Source: Hormoscilla sp. GUM202
Lineage (GTDB): Bacteria > Cyanobacteriota > Cyanobacteriia > Cyanobacteriales > Desertifilaceae
DNA: 53,024 bases
NCBI GenBank assembly: GCA_005518205.2
Contig: RFFC02000070.1
Coordinates: 1 to 53,024, forward strand
Reading direction: 5' to 3'
The position numbers and the translations under genes are program-made. The notes beneath the pieces are model-generated. The model was given only the letters and a program-made list of their open reading frames with translations. It was not told where the DNA came from and searched no databases. Each line of letters starts with the position of its first letter. Within the stretch, counting starts at the first letter, position 1. Of this stretch, positions 32,632 to 41,181 are shown in pieces.

Positions 32632-33735
32632 TTATACATCATCACGAATTAAGGCATCCACAAGATTGCCTCTAATATAAATATCGCTGATCAGTTCGAG
32701 CAAAGTTGGCTCTAAGTGGCTTTTCCGATCGAGCACAAAGGTATTTTCATCTGAAAATTTTCGGATGGCTTCAGGATTATGAGATGTCACTAAAATTTGT
32801 CCGCCATTTTTAAATGAGCGTCGCAATGATATGACAAAATGTCCCACCTCTGATAGGGATAGATAGTTTGCCGGCTCGTCCCAAAAGCAAAAAAGCGGTC
32901 CATATGATTTATTTGCAGCCAAGACAACAGCCCCAAGAAAAAAACATTTTTCACCATCCGATAAATCCTGAAAGTAAACATTCAGCTTGGCACTGTTTTC
33001 TTCAAACATAACAATCGTGCTTTTTAATTCTTTGCCGATAATTTCATTCTGAAAATATTTAAAGTCAGGCATAATTTCTCGGAGATATCCATCCACCTGA
33101 GTGTAGGCAGCGGGATAGGGACTGAGTAACCCAGCAAACCACTCCCCAAAGTTTGAACCATCTCGCTTTGGCTCCAAAGTTTCTCCATGAGAATTTCCGG
33201 TCATTAAGCTTGGTATTGGGGCTAAAATAATCATGCGTGCGAGCCAAGTCTTGAAAATATGAAGTGGATCTGTTTGGGATCGCTCTTGAATTACTGTCAG
33301 GGCCACAAGATGCCAATCCACCATAAACTGAGCTTCAGGATTTCGCGAACTCCTATGAAGAGTAACTTGAGCTTCTTTCCGAGAGTAAATTTGATTTCCT
33401 TCAACTATAAGTTGCTCTTCACAAACTCGCAGTTCTCTAGAGTTTTTATGGGACTCAAACGCAATGACATATTTGTATAATTTATCATCAAGCAATACGT
33501 CTATTTCCAAGCGGAGCGGCACATCATCCCTGCCACGAGCGAAATCCTTTGATTGCACGAGTTCTCCAACTCTATTTATGCCTCGACCGATACTCTGAAG
33601 CACTTCTAAGGCACTGGCAATGGTTGATTTACCCGTGCCATTTTTGCCGATTAACAGCGCCGATGACATCTCTTTGAGAGTCAGTTCAAAGTTTTCCAGA
33701 CATCTGAAGTTGTGTACATATATTCTTTGCAGCAT
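32632..33735 (-). CDS. AAA/ABC-type ATPase of an OLD-like defence pair
   Basis: The 367-residue protein has Walker A LLIGKNGTGKST at ~28-39, the ABC-signature-like DLSDGEKCFFLGAV, Walker B PLFCFWDEPANYLSL, and the switch TSHNPEA. It begins MLQRIYVHNFRCLENFELTL, the usual start of AAA_21 proteins. The partner gene follows after two bases. As the partner has a nonsense codon, the system is likely inactive or altered. An XRE regulator is encoded 33 bp upstream. Confidence 0.85.
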   Translation of the reverse strand: MLQRIYVHNFRCLENFELTLKEMSSALLIGKNGTGKSTIASALEVLQSIGRGINRVGELVQSKDFARGRDDVPLRLEIDVLLDDKLYKYVIAFESHKNSRELRVCEEQLIVEGNQIYSRKEAQVTLHRSSRNPEAQFMVDWHLVALTVIQERSQTDPLHIFKTWLARMIILAPIPSLMTGNSHGETLEPKRDGSNFGEWFAGLLSPYPAAYTQVDGYLREIMPDFKYFQNEIIGKELKSTIVMFEENSAKLNVYFQDLSDGEKCFFLGAVVLAANKSYGPLFCFWDEPANYLSLSEVGHFVISLRRSFKNGGQILVTSHNPEAIRKFSDENTFVLDRKSHLEPTLLELISDIYIRGNLVDALIRDDV

Positions 33736-33768
33736 AGCCTTCAGTAATTAAAGTAGAGCGCGACTTTC

Positions 33769-34086
33769 CTAACTATTATCGCCGGATCCTGTTTTTTTGT
33801 CAGCTATCTCTACTCCCGATCGCGGGGATGACCGTTCGCCATCTGGGACTTGTTCTTTCTGGATAAAATTACCCAGGTAGAGTCTGACAAATTCATCCGC
33901 TGCTGCTGGCTTTATATGATAAAGCCCTTCAGCAATTTCAGCAACAGTTTCCGCTGTCGGGTCCCTAATTTCATGTACCCACCGGTAAACGTTGCCACGT
34001 TCGATCTTCAGCATCACTGCTAACTTATTCTGGCTGAGACCGTAATTATTTAATACTTGTTTGAGCGCTTTACCTGCTTTTCCCAT
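33769..34086 (-). CDS. XRE-family transcriptional regulator
   Basis: The 105-residue protein has a helix-turn-helix in its first ~60 residues: LKQVLNNYGLSQNKLAVMLK then IERGNVYRWVHEIRDPTAET. The C-terminus is disordered (RSSPRSGVEIADKKTGSGDN). It is in line with the AAA/DUF4276 pair (33-bp gap) and probably controls it. Confidence 0.8.
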   Translation of the reverse strand: MGKAGKALKQVLNNYGLSQNKLAVMLKIERGNVYRWVHEIRDPTAETVAEIAEGLYHIKPAAADEFVRLYLGNFIQKEQVPDGERSSPRSGVEIADKKTGSGDNS

Positions 34087-34141
34087 GCTTGTGCGATCGG
34101 ATCGAAGAAAATGTTATCTTTCTGGTTCGCGATTATAGCCC

Positions 34142-34174
34142 AGAAACCCGGTATGGAGTCAACACCGGGTTTCT
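34142..34174. terminator. AGAAACCCGGT hairpin downstream of argD
   Basis: AGAAACCCGGT (34142-34152) and ACCGGGTTTCT (34164-34174) form an 11-bp stem with an 11-nt loop, just after the end of argD on the minus strand. Confidence 0.55.
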
Positions 34175-34203
34175 CAATGCCAAATTAGATTATCCAGGCC
34201 AGA

Positions 34204-35475
34204 CTAGGACAATGCCCGATCGACTGCTGCCAGTGCCATGTCTACTTCGGACCCGGAGACGATCAGGGGTGGCACAAACCGGACCACCTTGGGACCAGCA
34301 GGAACCAGGAGCAAGCCTTCCGCCATCGCCCCCTTAACGACATCAGCAGATGTCAGTTCCATGTCAGCCGCAAGTTCCAGACCGTTAATTAAACCCCAAC
34401 CGCGCACCTCAGCGATCTTGTCGGGATATTTAGCGGCGATCGCCCTCAACCCCTGGCGCAGTTGTTCACCCCGTTCCCGGACATTTTGGAGAATCTGCTC
34501 ATTTTCCAGAGTTTGGCAGACAGTCAAAGCCGCTGCACAAGCAAAGGGATTGCCCCCAAAGGTGCTAGCATGATTTCCGGGCTCAAATACGTCGCAGAAC
34601 TGCTTGCACATCAGGGCCCCAATGGGGATCCCGCCCCCTAAAGCCTTAGCAGAAGTAAAGATATCCGGTTCAATGCCGAGATTTTCATAACCCCAAAGCT
34701 TGCCAGTCCGCCCCATGCCCACCTGGACTTCATCTAAGATCAGCAGAATGCCCTTTCGATCGCATAATTGCCGCAGGCGCACAAAGTAATCCACATCCCC
34801 CGGACGCACCCCCCCTTCTCCTTGTAAGGGTTCTAGGAGTATTGCCGCTACCCGACGTTTGTTTGTATTTAGAGAGGCGATCGCCTCTGTTACTGCCTCA
34901 AAATCATTATAAGGCACGTAATGAAACCCAGGCATTAATGGGCTAAAATTCTTTTGGTACTTGGGTTGACCTGTAGCGGTAATCGTTGCCAGGGTGCGTC
35001 CGTGGAAACTAGCGCGAGCCGTCAATATCACCGGTTCGTCAATATTTAACTTTATGTGGGCGTATTTCCGCGCCAGTTTGATCGCGCCTTCATTCGCCTC
35101 CGACCCCGAGTTACAGAAAAACACCTTGTCAGCACAAGAATGAGACACTAGCCACTTCGCCAGTTCCCCCTGCACCGGAATATAGTAAAGATTAGAAACA
35201 TGATGCAGGGTCTGGATTTGACGGGTCACCGTTTCCACCAGTGCTGGGTGAGCGTGTCCGAGGGCACAAGTAGCAATGCCAGCTACAAAGTCCAGATATT
35301 CCCGTCCTTCAGCATCCCAAACGCGGCATTTTTCTCCCCGTGTCAGGGCGATCGGAAAGCGCCCGTAGGTGGACATCAGATAATTATCAAACTCTGCTTC
35401 ATTGAAAGCGCTTGACTGGACCGGAGTTGACTCTGTAGTAATGGGCGGGTTTAACGTAGCGGTCATCTGACTCAC
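34204..35475 (-). CDS. argD: Acetylornithine aminotransferase
   Basis: The 423-residue protein is a class III PLP-dependent aminotransferase. GRFPIALTRGEKCRVWDAEG starts the fold, NSGSEANEGAIKLARKY binds the cofactor, ILDEVQVGMGRTGKLW carries the PLP-contacting Asp, and SAKALGGGIPIGAL holds the PLP lysine. It converts N-acetylglutamate semialdehyde to N-acetylornithine in arginine synthesis. The first ~25 residues are an extension; ATG 35466 (MTATLN) is another start. It is a chromosomal housekeeping gene in a region rich in defence genes. Confidence 0.93.
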   Translation of the reverse strand: MSQMTATLNPPITTESTPVQSSAFNEAEFDNYLMSTYGRFPIALTRGEKCRVWDAEGREYLDFVAGIATCALGHAHPALVETVTRQIQTLHHVSNLYYIPVQGELAKWLVSHSCADKVFFCNSGSEANEGAIKLARKYAHIKLNIDEPVILTARASFHGRTLATITATGQPKYQKNFSPLMPGFHYVPYNDFEAVTEAIASLNTNKRRVAAILLEPLQGEGGVRPGDVDYFVRLRQLCDRKGILLILDEVQVGMGRTGKLWGYENLGIEPDIFTSAKALGGGIPIGALMCKQFCDVFEPGNHASTFGGNPFACAAALTVCQTLENEQILQNVRERGEQLRQGLRAIAAKYPDKIAEVRGWGLINGLELAADMELTSADVVKGAMAEGLLLVPAGPKVVRFVPPLIVSGSEVDMALAAVDRALS

Positions 35476-35682
35476 TGGCTTATCCTTTTGCTTAACGGCT
35501 TACAGAAAACATTTTAGGTCAGCAGATCGCGTAGCGTGCGCGCAGCGCAATCGCCTGGCGACTGAGCCTGAGTTGACAATTATCCTCAAAATCTTGTCAA
35601 GTAGATTTTATGTCAGTCTATCGTAACAATTTCCCAGGCAGTGTGGATCTTCAACAATACTGTTGCATTACTCGATTTGCCT

Positions 35683-35708
35683 CGTTCCCTGGCTCCCGCC
35701 TGGGAACG
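35683..35708. repeat. CGTTCCC...GGGAACG hairpin repeat
   Basis: CGTTCCCTGGCTCCCGCCTG followed by GGAACG forms a stem-loop. Related copies are inside 16815-16945 and at 41758-41780. The gap 35476-35781 otherwise holds no gene. Confidence 0.6.
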
Positions 35709-35781
35709 TCTATTTACAATTGGTGACTAGCATTGTACTCGACTTTCAAGCAGAAATATCGCCGCCTCCAAACCCAAATAA

Positions 35782-36214
35782 TTGCCGGTGGCTCTTAATC
35801 CCCACATTCGGGCGATCGCCCGTGCTAGTTCTGAAGAAGCCATCCAAAAACTGCAACGGGGGGGCGCAGATGCCGTTGTCTCCCCCTATATTACCGGCGG
35901 ACGCCGGATGGCGACCGCTGCCCTCAGACCCGAGGTGATGCATTTTGTCGATGGGATGATTACAGGGTAAGAATCGCTCGTTCTACATGGAAGAATTCCT
36001 GATTGACCCCCAAATCTGTCCCTTCGTCGGCCAATCCCTGAGAGAAACTAATTTGCGATCGCAAACCGGGGCTTTGGTTTTAGCCATTCGCCGCTATGAC
36101 GGCACCCTGCTGGGCGGTCCTACGGGGGACACTCTCTTACAAGCTGGCGATTTATTGATCTGTATGGGCACCGCCTCCCAACTGCGACGCCTCCATCATA
36201 TCCTCGGCTATTGA
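35782..36214 (+). pseudogene. C-terminal remnant of a potassium-channel/TrkA-type protein
   Basis: One frame reads ALNPHIRAIARASSEEAIQK and VSPYITGGRRMATAALRPEV; after a shift of one or two bases near 35970 another reads FLIDPQICPFVGQSLRETNL and ending LLICMGTASQLRRLHHILG. Together these match the RCK/TrkA-N end and TrkA-C domain of channel proteins. The channel part and start are missing. Confidence 0.7.
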
Positions 36215-36220
36215 CGCAAC

Positions 36221-36350
36221 TTGACGTCCGCTGGTGCTGTGGTTCATTGCGAGTGGTATAATTCGGCCCTGCGAGACTCCTCAGGCAATTTGGTCTCTAT
36301 CCTGTCGTTAGTTCTAGACGTGACTGAACGTCAGCTGGCTGTTGATGCTA
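36221..36350 (+). pseudogene. PAS/PAC domain fragment
   Basis: The frame reads VVHCEWYNSALRDSSGNLVS then ILSLVLDVTERQLA, the end of a PAS domain from a sensor protein. No kinase or other domain follows; the frame runs into the antisense of the GNAT gene. It lies 7 bases after the channel remnant. Confidence 0.6.
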
Positions 36351-36854
36351 AAAATCAACAATTGAAGCAAATCGAGATAATTCTTCGTCAGTCAGACGGC
36401 AAATTCGCCAGTCTGGGAGAATCTCGGCACCGAGATGGCGATAAAATGCGATCGCGGGTTCGTTCCAGTCTAAAACTGCCCACTCCATCCGCCCGCAGTG
36501 GCGCTGAACGGCCAGTTTCGCCAGATAAGTAATCAGGGCTTTACCGATACCTTGACGCCGATATGCTGGCAACACAAATATATCCTCCAGATGAATTCCT
36601 GGTTGGGTTAAAAATGTGGAATAATTCTGAAAAAATAGGGCAAACCCAACAGCTTTTCTGTCTTCTACTTCAGCTAAGATAGCTTCCACTAAGGGCCGAT
36701 CGCCTTCTAGATGTTCTTTCAAGGCATCTACGTTGCCCACAACTTGATGGGATAGATTTGCATACTCTGCTAACGCTTTAATCAGTTCAAACAGTATTGG
36801 CGCATCATCTGGGGTAGCTGAACGCAAAATTAGGTTCTCGGTTTTTTCTGACAT
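36348..36854 (-). CDS. GNAT-family N-acetyltransferase
   Basis: The 168-residue protein starts ENLILRSATPDDAPILFELI and has the acetyl-CoA motif LPAYRRQGIGKALITYLAK at ~95-113 (QGIGKA is the P-loop), then WNEPAIAFYRHLGAE. The substrate is unknown; the layout resembles diamine or amino-acid acetyltransferases. Its start overlaps the end of a cut-off PIN toxin frame by 25 bases. Confidence 0.85.
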   Translation of the reverse strand: MSEKTENLILRSATPDDAPILFELIKALAEYANLSHQVVGNVDALKEHLEGDRPLVEAILAEVEDRKAVGFALFFQNYSTFLTQPGIHLEDIFVLPAYRRQGIGKALITYLAKLAVQRHCGRMEWAVLDWNEPAIAFYRHLGAEILPDWRICRLTDEELSRFASIVDF

Positions 36855-37027
36855 AAGATATTTTTGCAGTACTCAGGTAAGCGTAGCGCACCGTAGAGAA
36901 TTTCATGCAGTGAAACACTTGGCAGGGCCAAATCGTCGGCGAATCGATCGATATTTGCACGAACGAAAGGATTAGGCACTCGACGAGTTAATTCAGATAG
37001 AACGTTCGTATCTAGTAAAAAGCGCAT
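36830..37027 (-). pseudogene. PIN-domain toxin, 3'-truncated
   Basis: MRFLLDTNVLSELTRRVPNP and SVSLHEILYGALRLP are the first half of a VapC fold, with Asp 6 and the helix Glu. After residue ~52 the frame leaves the family and stops at 65 residues, losing the last two acidic positions. The loss lies at the junction with the GNAT gene. The toxin would be inactive. Confidence 0.7.
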
Positions 37028-37272
37028 CAGTTATCCCAGCTAAAATCACGACCTCCATCAGGGGAACGATCGCGAACGTCTCCCCAAATCTCATCCGGAT
37101 CGATATCCAGTTCTTCGACCCCATATTCTTCACGCCACTTCAGCATGGCCTCCCAGAAATTCCCCGGTTTCTGCTGCGGGAGCACCTCAACGATCACCTT
37201 TTCACCGTCGGCAATATCCAGATCCCAGAGCAACTCGATCGTGCGTCCCCGTTTGATACCTTGAATCACCAT
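37027..37272 (-). CDS. Antitoxin of a broken VapBC-like pair
   Basis: The 81 residues begin MVIQGIKRGRTIELLWDLDI and end DIWGD-like acidic text (DPDEIWGDVRDRSPDG). The layout, a short beta-rich N-terminus and an acidic tail ending in a TGATG overlap with a PIN frame, is that of a VapB-type antitoxin. With the toxin cut off it is probably a relic. Confidence 0.6.
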   Translation of the reverse strand: MVIQGIKRGRTIELLWDLDIADGEKVIVEVLPQQKPGNFWEAMLKWREEYGVEELDIDPDEIWGDVRDRSPDGGRDFSWDN

Positions 37273-37399
37273 AGGCTAATAACAATGAACATCTAGCTCC
37301 ATCTTAACACAGAGGTTGCCTTTTCTCGGGAAGACACGATCGCCATTGGCCCATCCCCTACCGCAGCCAATTTTTCAAGTTTTGTTATCCTAACGCAAG

Positions 37400-37558
37400 G
37401 CAGTCCGGGACCAGACAAGAAACCTGGTTTCTGGAGATCTTTTTGGCGAATCAACCAAATTTGGTAAAAGAAACTCCATTTCACCGCCCCCGCCGCCCCC
37501 CGTCCGGGACCAGACAAGAAACCTGGTTTGGGGCGATCGGGCGAATCAACCAGATTTT
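37400..37558. repeat. GACCAGACAAGAAACC hairpin repeats
   Basis: GGGACCAGACAAGAAACCTG occurs at about 37409 and 37504, with AACCAAATTTGGTAAAAGAAAC between. The same family is at 39613-39760 and 40529-40625. Its AAACCCGG parts form hairpins with one another. Confidence 0.65.
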
Positions 37559-38257
37559 TTAGAGCGCATCATCGGAGAGCTTTTCAAGTTTATCTAACCA
37601 CTCAGAAAAGTGGGGACACTTTTTTTTAAGAAAATCAATGCGATTTATTCCCGCAATACTCGCTCCCACATTCACTTTATCATATTCAGGGATAACCTCC
37701 AATATTCTTTTTGACGGGGCTGTTGTAGGATTATCGTTAATCAGCTCGGGATTTTCCCCAACCTCACGTAAAACCTTTTGCAAGCGTTCAATTGCCACTT
37801 GATGTTCAAAATATTCGGCTTCCAGATTTGCCGGGTTTGCCAGAACCAGGGCTTCAAATTCATGCAGTTGAATATATGGGATAAATCGCTGACTCTCTAG
37901 ATTTTCTTGAAATGCTTTTTCCAAAACTCTAATTCGTTCATAAGGATCGCGAATCGCTTTTGACTCTTCATAAGCGGGGAAATCATCTGGTAGAGCATAA
38001 AGGTCGAACATAGTTGTAAAATATGATTCTGGATGTTTATCTTCCTTCAACCAAGTTTGAATATCTTTTTTAGCTTTTTCATAATTAACGAGCCCACCAC
38101 GATGATATTGATTTTTTATTTTATCCTTACTGGTCACAACTCTTCTAATATCAGTCGTAATTTGAAACAACCCAAGATGGCTTGCCAAGGTATCTTTTAC
38201 AAATCTTTCCTCTGTCTGACCTTCACCAATGATATGTAATCTAATGAACCTTTTCAC
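37559..38257 (-). CDS. DUF4276 (TOPRIM-like) partner of the AAA ATPase
   Basis: The start is placed at GTG 38257, which overlaps the ATPase stop as GTGA; this gives 232 residues starting VKRFIRLHIIGEGQTEERFV. GEGxTE with its Glu, the acidic TMFDLYALPDDFP, and QLHEFEALVLANP are the DUF4276 signature residues, which lie where the metal-binding acids of TOPRIM nucleases sit. Pairs of an AAA_21 ATPase and such a protein are known as OLD-like defence systems. Nuclease activity is inference. Confidence 0.85.
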   Translation of the reverse strand: MKRFIRLHIIGEGQTEERFVKDTLASHLGLFQITTDIRRVVTSKDKIKNQYHRGGLVNYEKAKKDIQTWLKEDKHPESYFTTMFDLYALPDDFPAYEESKAIRDPYERIRVLEKAFQENLESQRFIPYIQLHEFEALVLANPANLEAEYFEHQVAIERLQKVLREVGENPELINDNPTTAPSKRILEVIPEYDKVNVGASIAGINRIDFLKKKCPHFSEWLDKLEKLSDDAL

Positions 38258-39393
38258 GGTTGTCCTCCGATGACGTTTTTCTCCCAGAGTTCGCTCAGGC
38301 TGTATCGTTCGAGCCACTCAGTTAACTTTTCGGAATCTAAAGATTTAAATTCACTGCAACTATTATCGCTATTTCTTTCCACAATGAGGATATTTTCTGG
38401 CTCGAACTCATCCACTAATCGAGGAGACTGGGTTGCCATCACGATTTGGCAATTTATACTTGCAGTTCTTGCCATTCCAGCAAGTACTGCAATTGCTGAA
38501 GGATGTAATCCTAACTCTGGCTCATCGAGAACAATTACCGCCGGTAATGTTTCTGGGGGTTGCAGAAGTAAGGTAGCAATTGCCATGAAGCGCAAGGAGC
38601 CGTCGGAAATCTGATGGGGTCCAAATAGGTAATCGGCCCCTTTCTCTTGCCAATTGAGCATAATGTAGTTTTCGTTCAGGCGGGAAGGTTTTAATTCAAA
38701 ATCTCCAAATTGAGGCATTATCTGTTGAATATATCTAATTATTCGTCGATAATATTTATTTGTTGCATCGCTGTTTTGCATGGCATAGAGAAATGCTGCT
38801 AAATTACCAGCATCACTTCTCAGAAATATATTATCGTCGATATATCCCTTATTTCTGATCTTTGCTGCTTTTGATGTATCGTGAAATTGAAAAACCTGGC
38901 AGCGCCTTAAAAGCTCAAATACAACTCGCTCTGTTCTGTTGTTACGATCTTTGGCTCGCTCTGGCAATCCCGACTCTTTCCGACCGGGGTCTAATGTAAA
39001 TGTATATGGACTTTCTCGCCCTTGCTGCTGATAACTAATTGTTTCTTCAGTAAAGATAACTGTATCCCCTGCTGCATGAGACAAAGAAAATTTATAAATA
39101 TCTTTGGCTTTCGGATTGGTAAATTCCATTTCCGCGATCGCGCGATTAGTTTTCTTGGCACCATAATATAAAAGCGTTTCCGCTCCCCCATTTTCTCCAA
39201 TATAGATTTGCAGGGCCTCAGTCATCATATAGTTAAGCATGCTGAAGAATGATACCAAGTTACTCTTTCCCGACCCATTGGCCCCAAGTAACACGGTAAT
39301 ATCCTGAAAATCTATAGTCTGCCCTTCTGGCGCTATAGATTTGAAACCCTTAAGTTTAATATAGCTCAGTTTAAGTCGCTTTTCTTGATTCAT
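38254..39393 (-). CDS. AAA_21 ATPase of a two-gene OLD-like system
   Basis: The 379-residue protein has Walker A VLLGANGSGKSNLVSFF at ~33-48, the signature-like HQISDGSLRFMAIATLLL, Walker B VIVLDEPELGLHP and the switch ATQSPRLVDEF. It begins with the usual KLSYIKLKGFKSIAPE. The GTGA overlap couples it to the DUF4276 gene. A second pair of the same type, broken, is at 32144-33735. Confidence 0.9.
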   Translation of the reverse strand: MNQEKRLKLSYIKLKGFKSIAPEGQTIDFQDITVLLGANGSGKSNLVSFFSMLNYMMTEALQIYIGENGGAETLLYYGAKKTNRAIAEMEFTNPKAKDIYKFSLSHAAGDTVIFTEETISYQQQGRESPYTFTLDPGRKESGLPERAKDRNNRTERVVFELLRRCQVFQFHDTSKAAKIRNKGYIDDNIFLRSDAGNLAAFLYAMQNSDATNKYYRRIIRYIQQIMPQFGDFELKPSRLNENYIMLNWQEKGADYLFGPHQISDGSLRFMAIATLLLQPPETLPAVIVLDEPELGLHPSAIAVLAGMARTASINCQIVMATQSPRLVDEFEPENILIVERNSDNSCSEFKSLDSEKLTEWLERYSLSELWEKNVIGGQP

Positions 39394-39612
39394 AATTTTT
39401 CGGTTTCGATAGTTTCCGATCCAATGTTATCATAACTCATAGCCTTCTGTCAAGTGTTGATAGAAAAATTGGGAAAAATTTTTCCTTCTCATAACCCGAT
39501 CGATACCCCCGATCGCGATCGTTACAATTTTACACGAGGTGCCAGTGGATGAGGTAAGGGCAGAGTTTTTCTTTCCCGAGTTAGGCATTTTATATTTTGT
39601 GATCGTAACGGC

Positions 39613-39760
39613 AGGACGGTACCAGACAAGAAACCGGTAATTTTGATTCCTAAACCAGAGTTGGTAAAAGAAACCCGGTTTCTGCCTCCCGCCCGATCGC
39701 CCCCGTCCTGGACCAGACAAGAAACCCGGTTTGGGGCGATAATTTTGGCGAATGGAACCA
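39613..39760. repeat. GACCAGACAAGAAACC hairpin repeats, second block
   Basis: Two GGACCAGACAAGAAACC units (about 39619 and 39710), with CTAAACCAGAGTTGGTAAAA and GAAACCCGGTTTCTG between. The 447-bp gap 39394-39839 holds these repeats and no gene. Confidence 0.65.
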
Positions 39761-39839
39761 CTTGTTTTTGCTTGGGGAAAACAGGCAGGTTTTACTGTAG
39801 ATTCAAACCAGGCTCGCAAGACATGAGCACGATCGTATA

Positions 39840-40229
39840 TTATATGGCGAAATTGTCTTGTGATACTGCCTGTATAACTTCACCAATATCCGGTTTTTGA
39901 CAAGCAATTACTTCATCGGGTAAATGCTTGTGATGCGGGAAACTGGACAACTCAGGAAAATGAGGAGTGCTATCATACCGAAAAATCAAGTTATTTTGCT
40001 CATCCTGACAGTGATACCGATAATCTAGCCACATCAAAACATCGTTATCAACCGCAATCGTCTCATTAATTTCCAACAAATATCCTCCTGTAAAACGAAC
40101 GCGAATCCGCAAATTTGCGCGCTGTGGGGTCAAAATTTCTTCCTCATAGCGCTCGATATAGGCATTCTCTAATGCCATGAGTATCTGTTCAATCCGCAGG
40201 AGATAGTCATCCAGTGTTTTATGCAACAT
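39840..40229 (-). CDS. TumE-like toxin (DUF6516 type)
   Basis: The 129 residues read MLHKTLDDYLLRIEQILMAL, then VRFTGGYLLEINETIAVDND, WLDYRYHCQDEQNNLIFRYD, and HHKHLPDEV. This matches the TumE toxin family, which is paired with a short upstream antitoxin. It overlaps that gene by 11 bases. Confidence 0.75.
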   Translation of the reverse strand: MLHKTLDDYLLRIEQILMALENAYIERYEEEILTPQRANLRIRVRFTGGYLLEINETIAVDNDVLMWLDYRYHCQDEQNNLIFRYDSTPHFPELSSFPHHKHLPDEVIACQKPDIGEVIQAVSQDNFAI

Positions 40230-40455
40230 TTTGTAACAGCTTTTCTACGTCTTGCCGTAACACCAAAAAGTGGCGATAATCATTTGCCCATTCTACAAAC
40301 GCTACTTCATCCGCAAGTTGCCCCTTGCTATAGCGATCGAAAAACTCCTCAGAATCCATACTGTGCTGACTTTCATACAAACTCAGACGCTTTGCTACCG
40401 CAATTAGCGCATCCAAAGGTGATGTGTATACTATCCGTTGCTTTCGCATTTTCAA
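40219..40455 (-). CDS. TumA-like antitoxin
   Basis: The 78 residues contain SPLDALIAVAKRLSLYESQH, then SEEFFDRYSKGQLAD and FVEWANDYRHFLVLRQDVEK, the usual layout of the small proteins before TumE toxins. Its end overlaps the toxin start. Confidence 0.7.
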   Translation of the reverse strand: MKMRKQRIVYTSPLDALIAVAKRLSLYESQHSMDSEEFFDRYSKGQLADEVAFVEWANDYRHFLVLRQDVEKLLQNVA

Positions 40456-40528
40456 CCCCCTAGTGCTTAATTAATATATCTTTGACAAATCCTCACGATC
40501 CTCACGGGCGGCACCCGATCGCCCCTGA

Positions 40529-40689
40529 CGCTAAGACCAAGAAACCGGGTTTCTGGGATAATTTTGGCTCCTAAACCAGATTTGGTAAAAGAAACCCGGT
40601 TTCTGGCCCCCGCCCGATCGCCCTTCGGAATCTCATCAATCTTTTCACGGTTGTCCTCCTCTAGGGATCGAGAATGGGGAGCGCTACTC
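40529..40689. repeat. AGAAACCCGGTTTCTGG hairpin repeats, third block
   Basis: AAGAAACCGGGTTTCTGGG and GATTTGGTAAAAGAAACCCG with GTTTCTGG, as at 39613-39760. The 234-bp gap holds no gene. Confidence 0.6.
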
Positions 40690-41181
40690 TCAATTATTAG
40701 CCTTAACATACAAAGATTCCAAAAAAATAACTGCTTCATCCAGTAAATCTTCCGGCAACTGTTCGATTAACGCCATCGCCTTGTGACGAATGTCATGATT
40801 CATTTTTGACCTTTGCTCTCGATTAATTAAACCTTCTTTGCTGCCATCGGATATTGCTTGTTTACGGTTGTATTCAAAGGGCTTCAACTTCGATAAAGCT
40901 TCTTCAGGAGTGACAAAATTTCCCACATATGCTGGCAGTTCAACTACTTCTTTTTTGTAATTTTTAACCACCAACTCACTCACATTCATGGCAACCCGTT
41001 GATTAAATTTAAACAACTCTGAGAACCGTGGCTCTGCATGAGTATTTTGCAGTTGAAAAGCACCCACTCGATTAACTTCAGTTGTAAACATGAAGATTTG
41101 CCGCTCTTCACCAATGGATAATAATACCTCATGGGAGTTGGGAGCTTGGGCAGGTTTAATAGACAAAACTTTGACTTTCAT
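40690..41181 (-). CDS. Hypothetical protein next to a papain-like peptidase
   Basis: The 163 residues begin MKVKVLSIKPAQAPNSHEVL. The C-terminus, MALIEQLPEDLLDEAVIFLE, resembles the helical DUF2281-type start. The middle is charged (YNRKQAISDGSKEGLINREQ). It overlaps the peptidase frame by 4 bases (ATGA at 41178-41181), so it belongs to its operon. It could be its antitoxin or inhibitor; this is inference. Confidence 0.6.
   Translation of the reverse strand: MKVKVLSIKPAQAPNSHEVLLSIGEERQIFMFTTEVNRVGAFQLQNTHAEPRFSELFKFNQRVAMNVSELVVKNYKKEVVELPAYVGNFVTPEEALSKLKPFEYNRKQAISDGSKEGLINREQRSKMNHDIRHKAMALIEQLPEDLLDEAVIFLESLYVKANN

Noticed and set aside
39430..39819. Minus-strand frame of 129 codons upstream of the AAA gene
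   Set aside because: It is built from the AAACCCGG hairpin repeats, shows no family features, and has no ribosome binding site.
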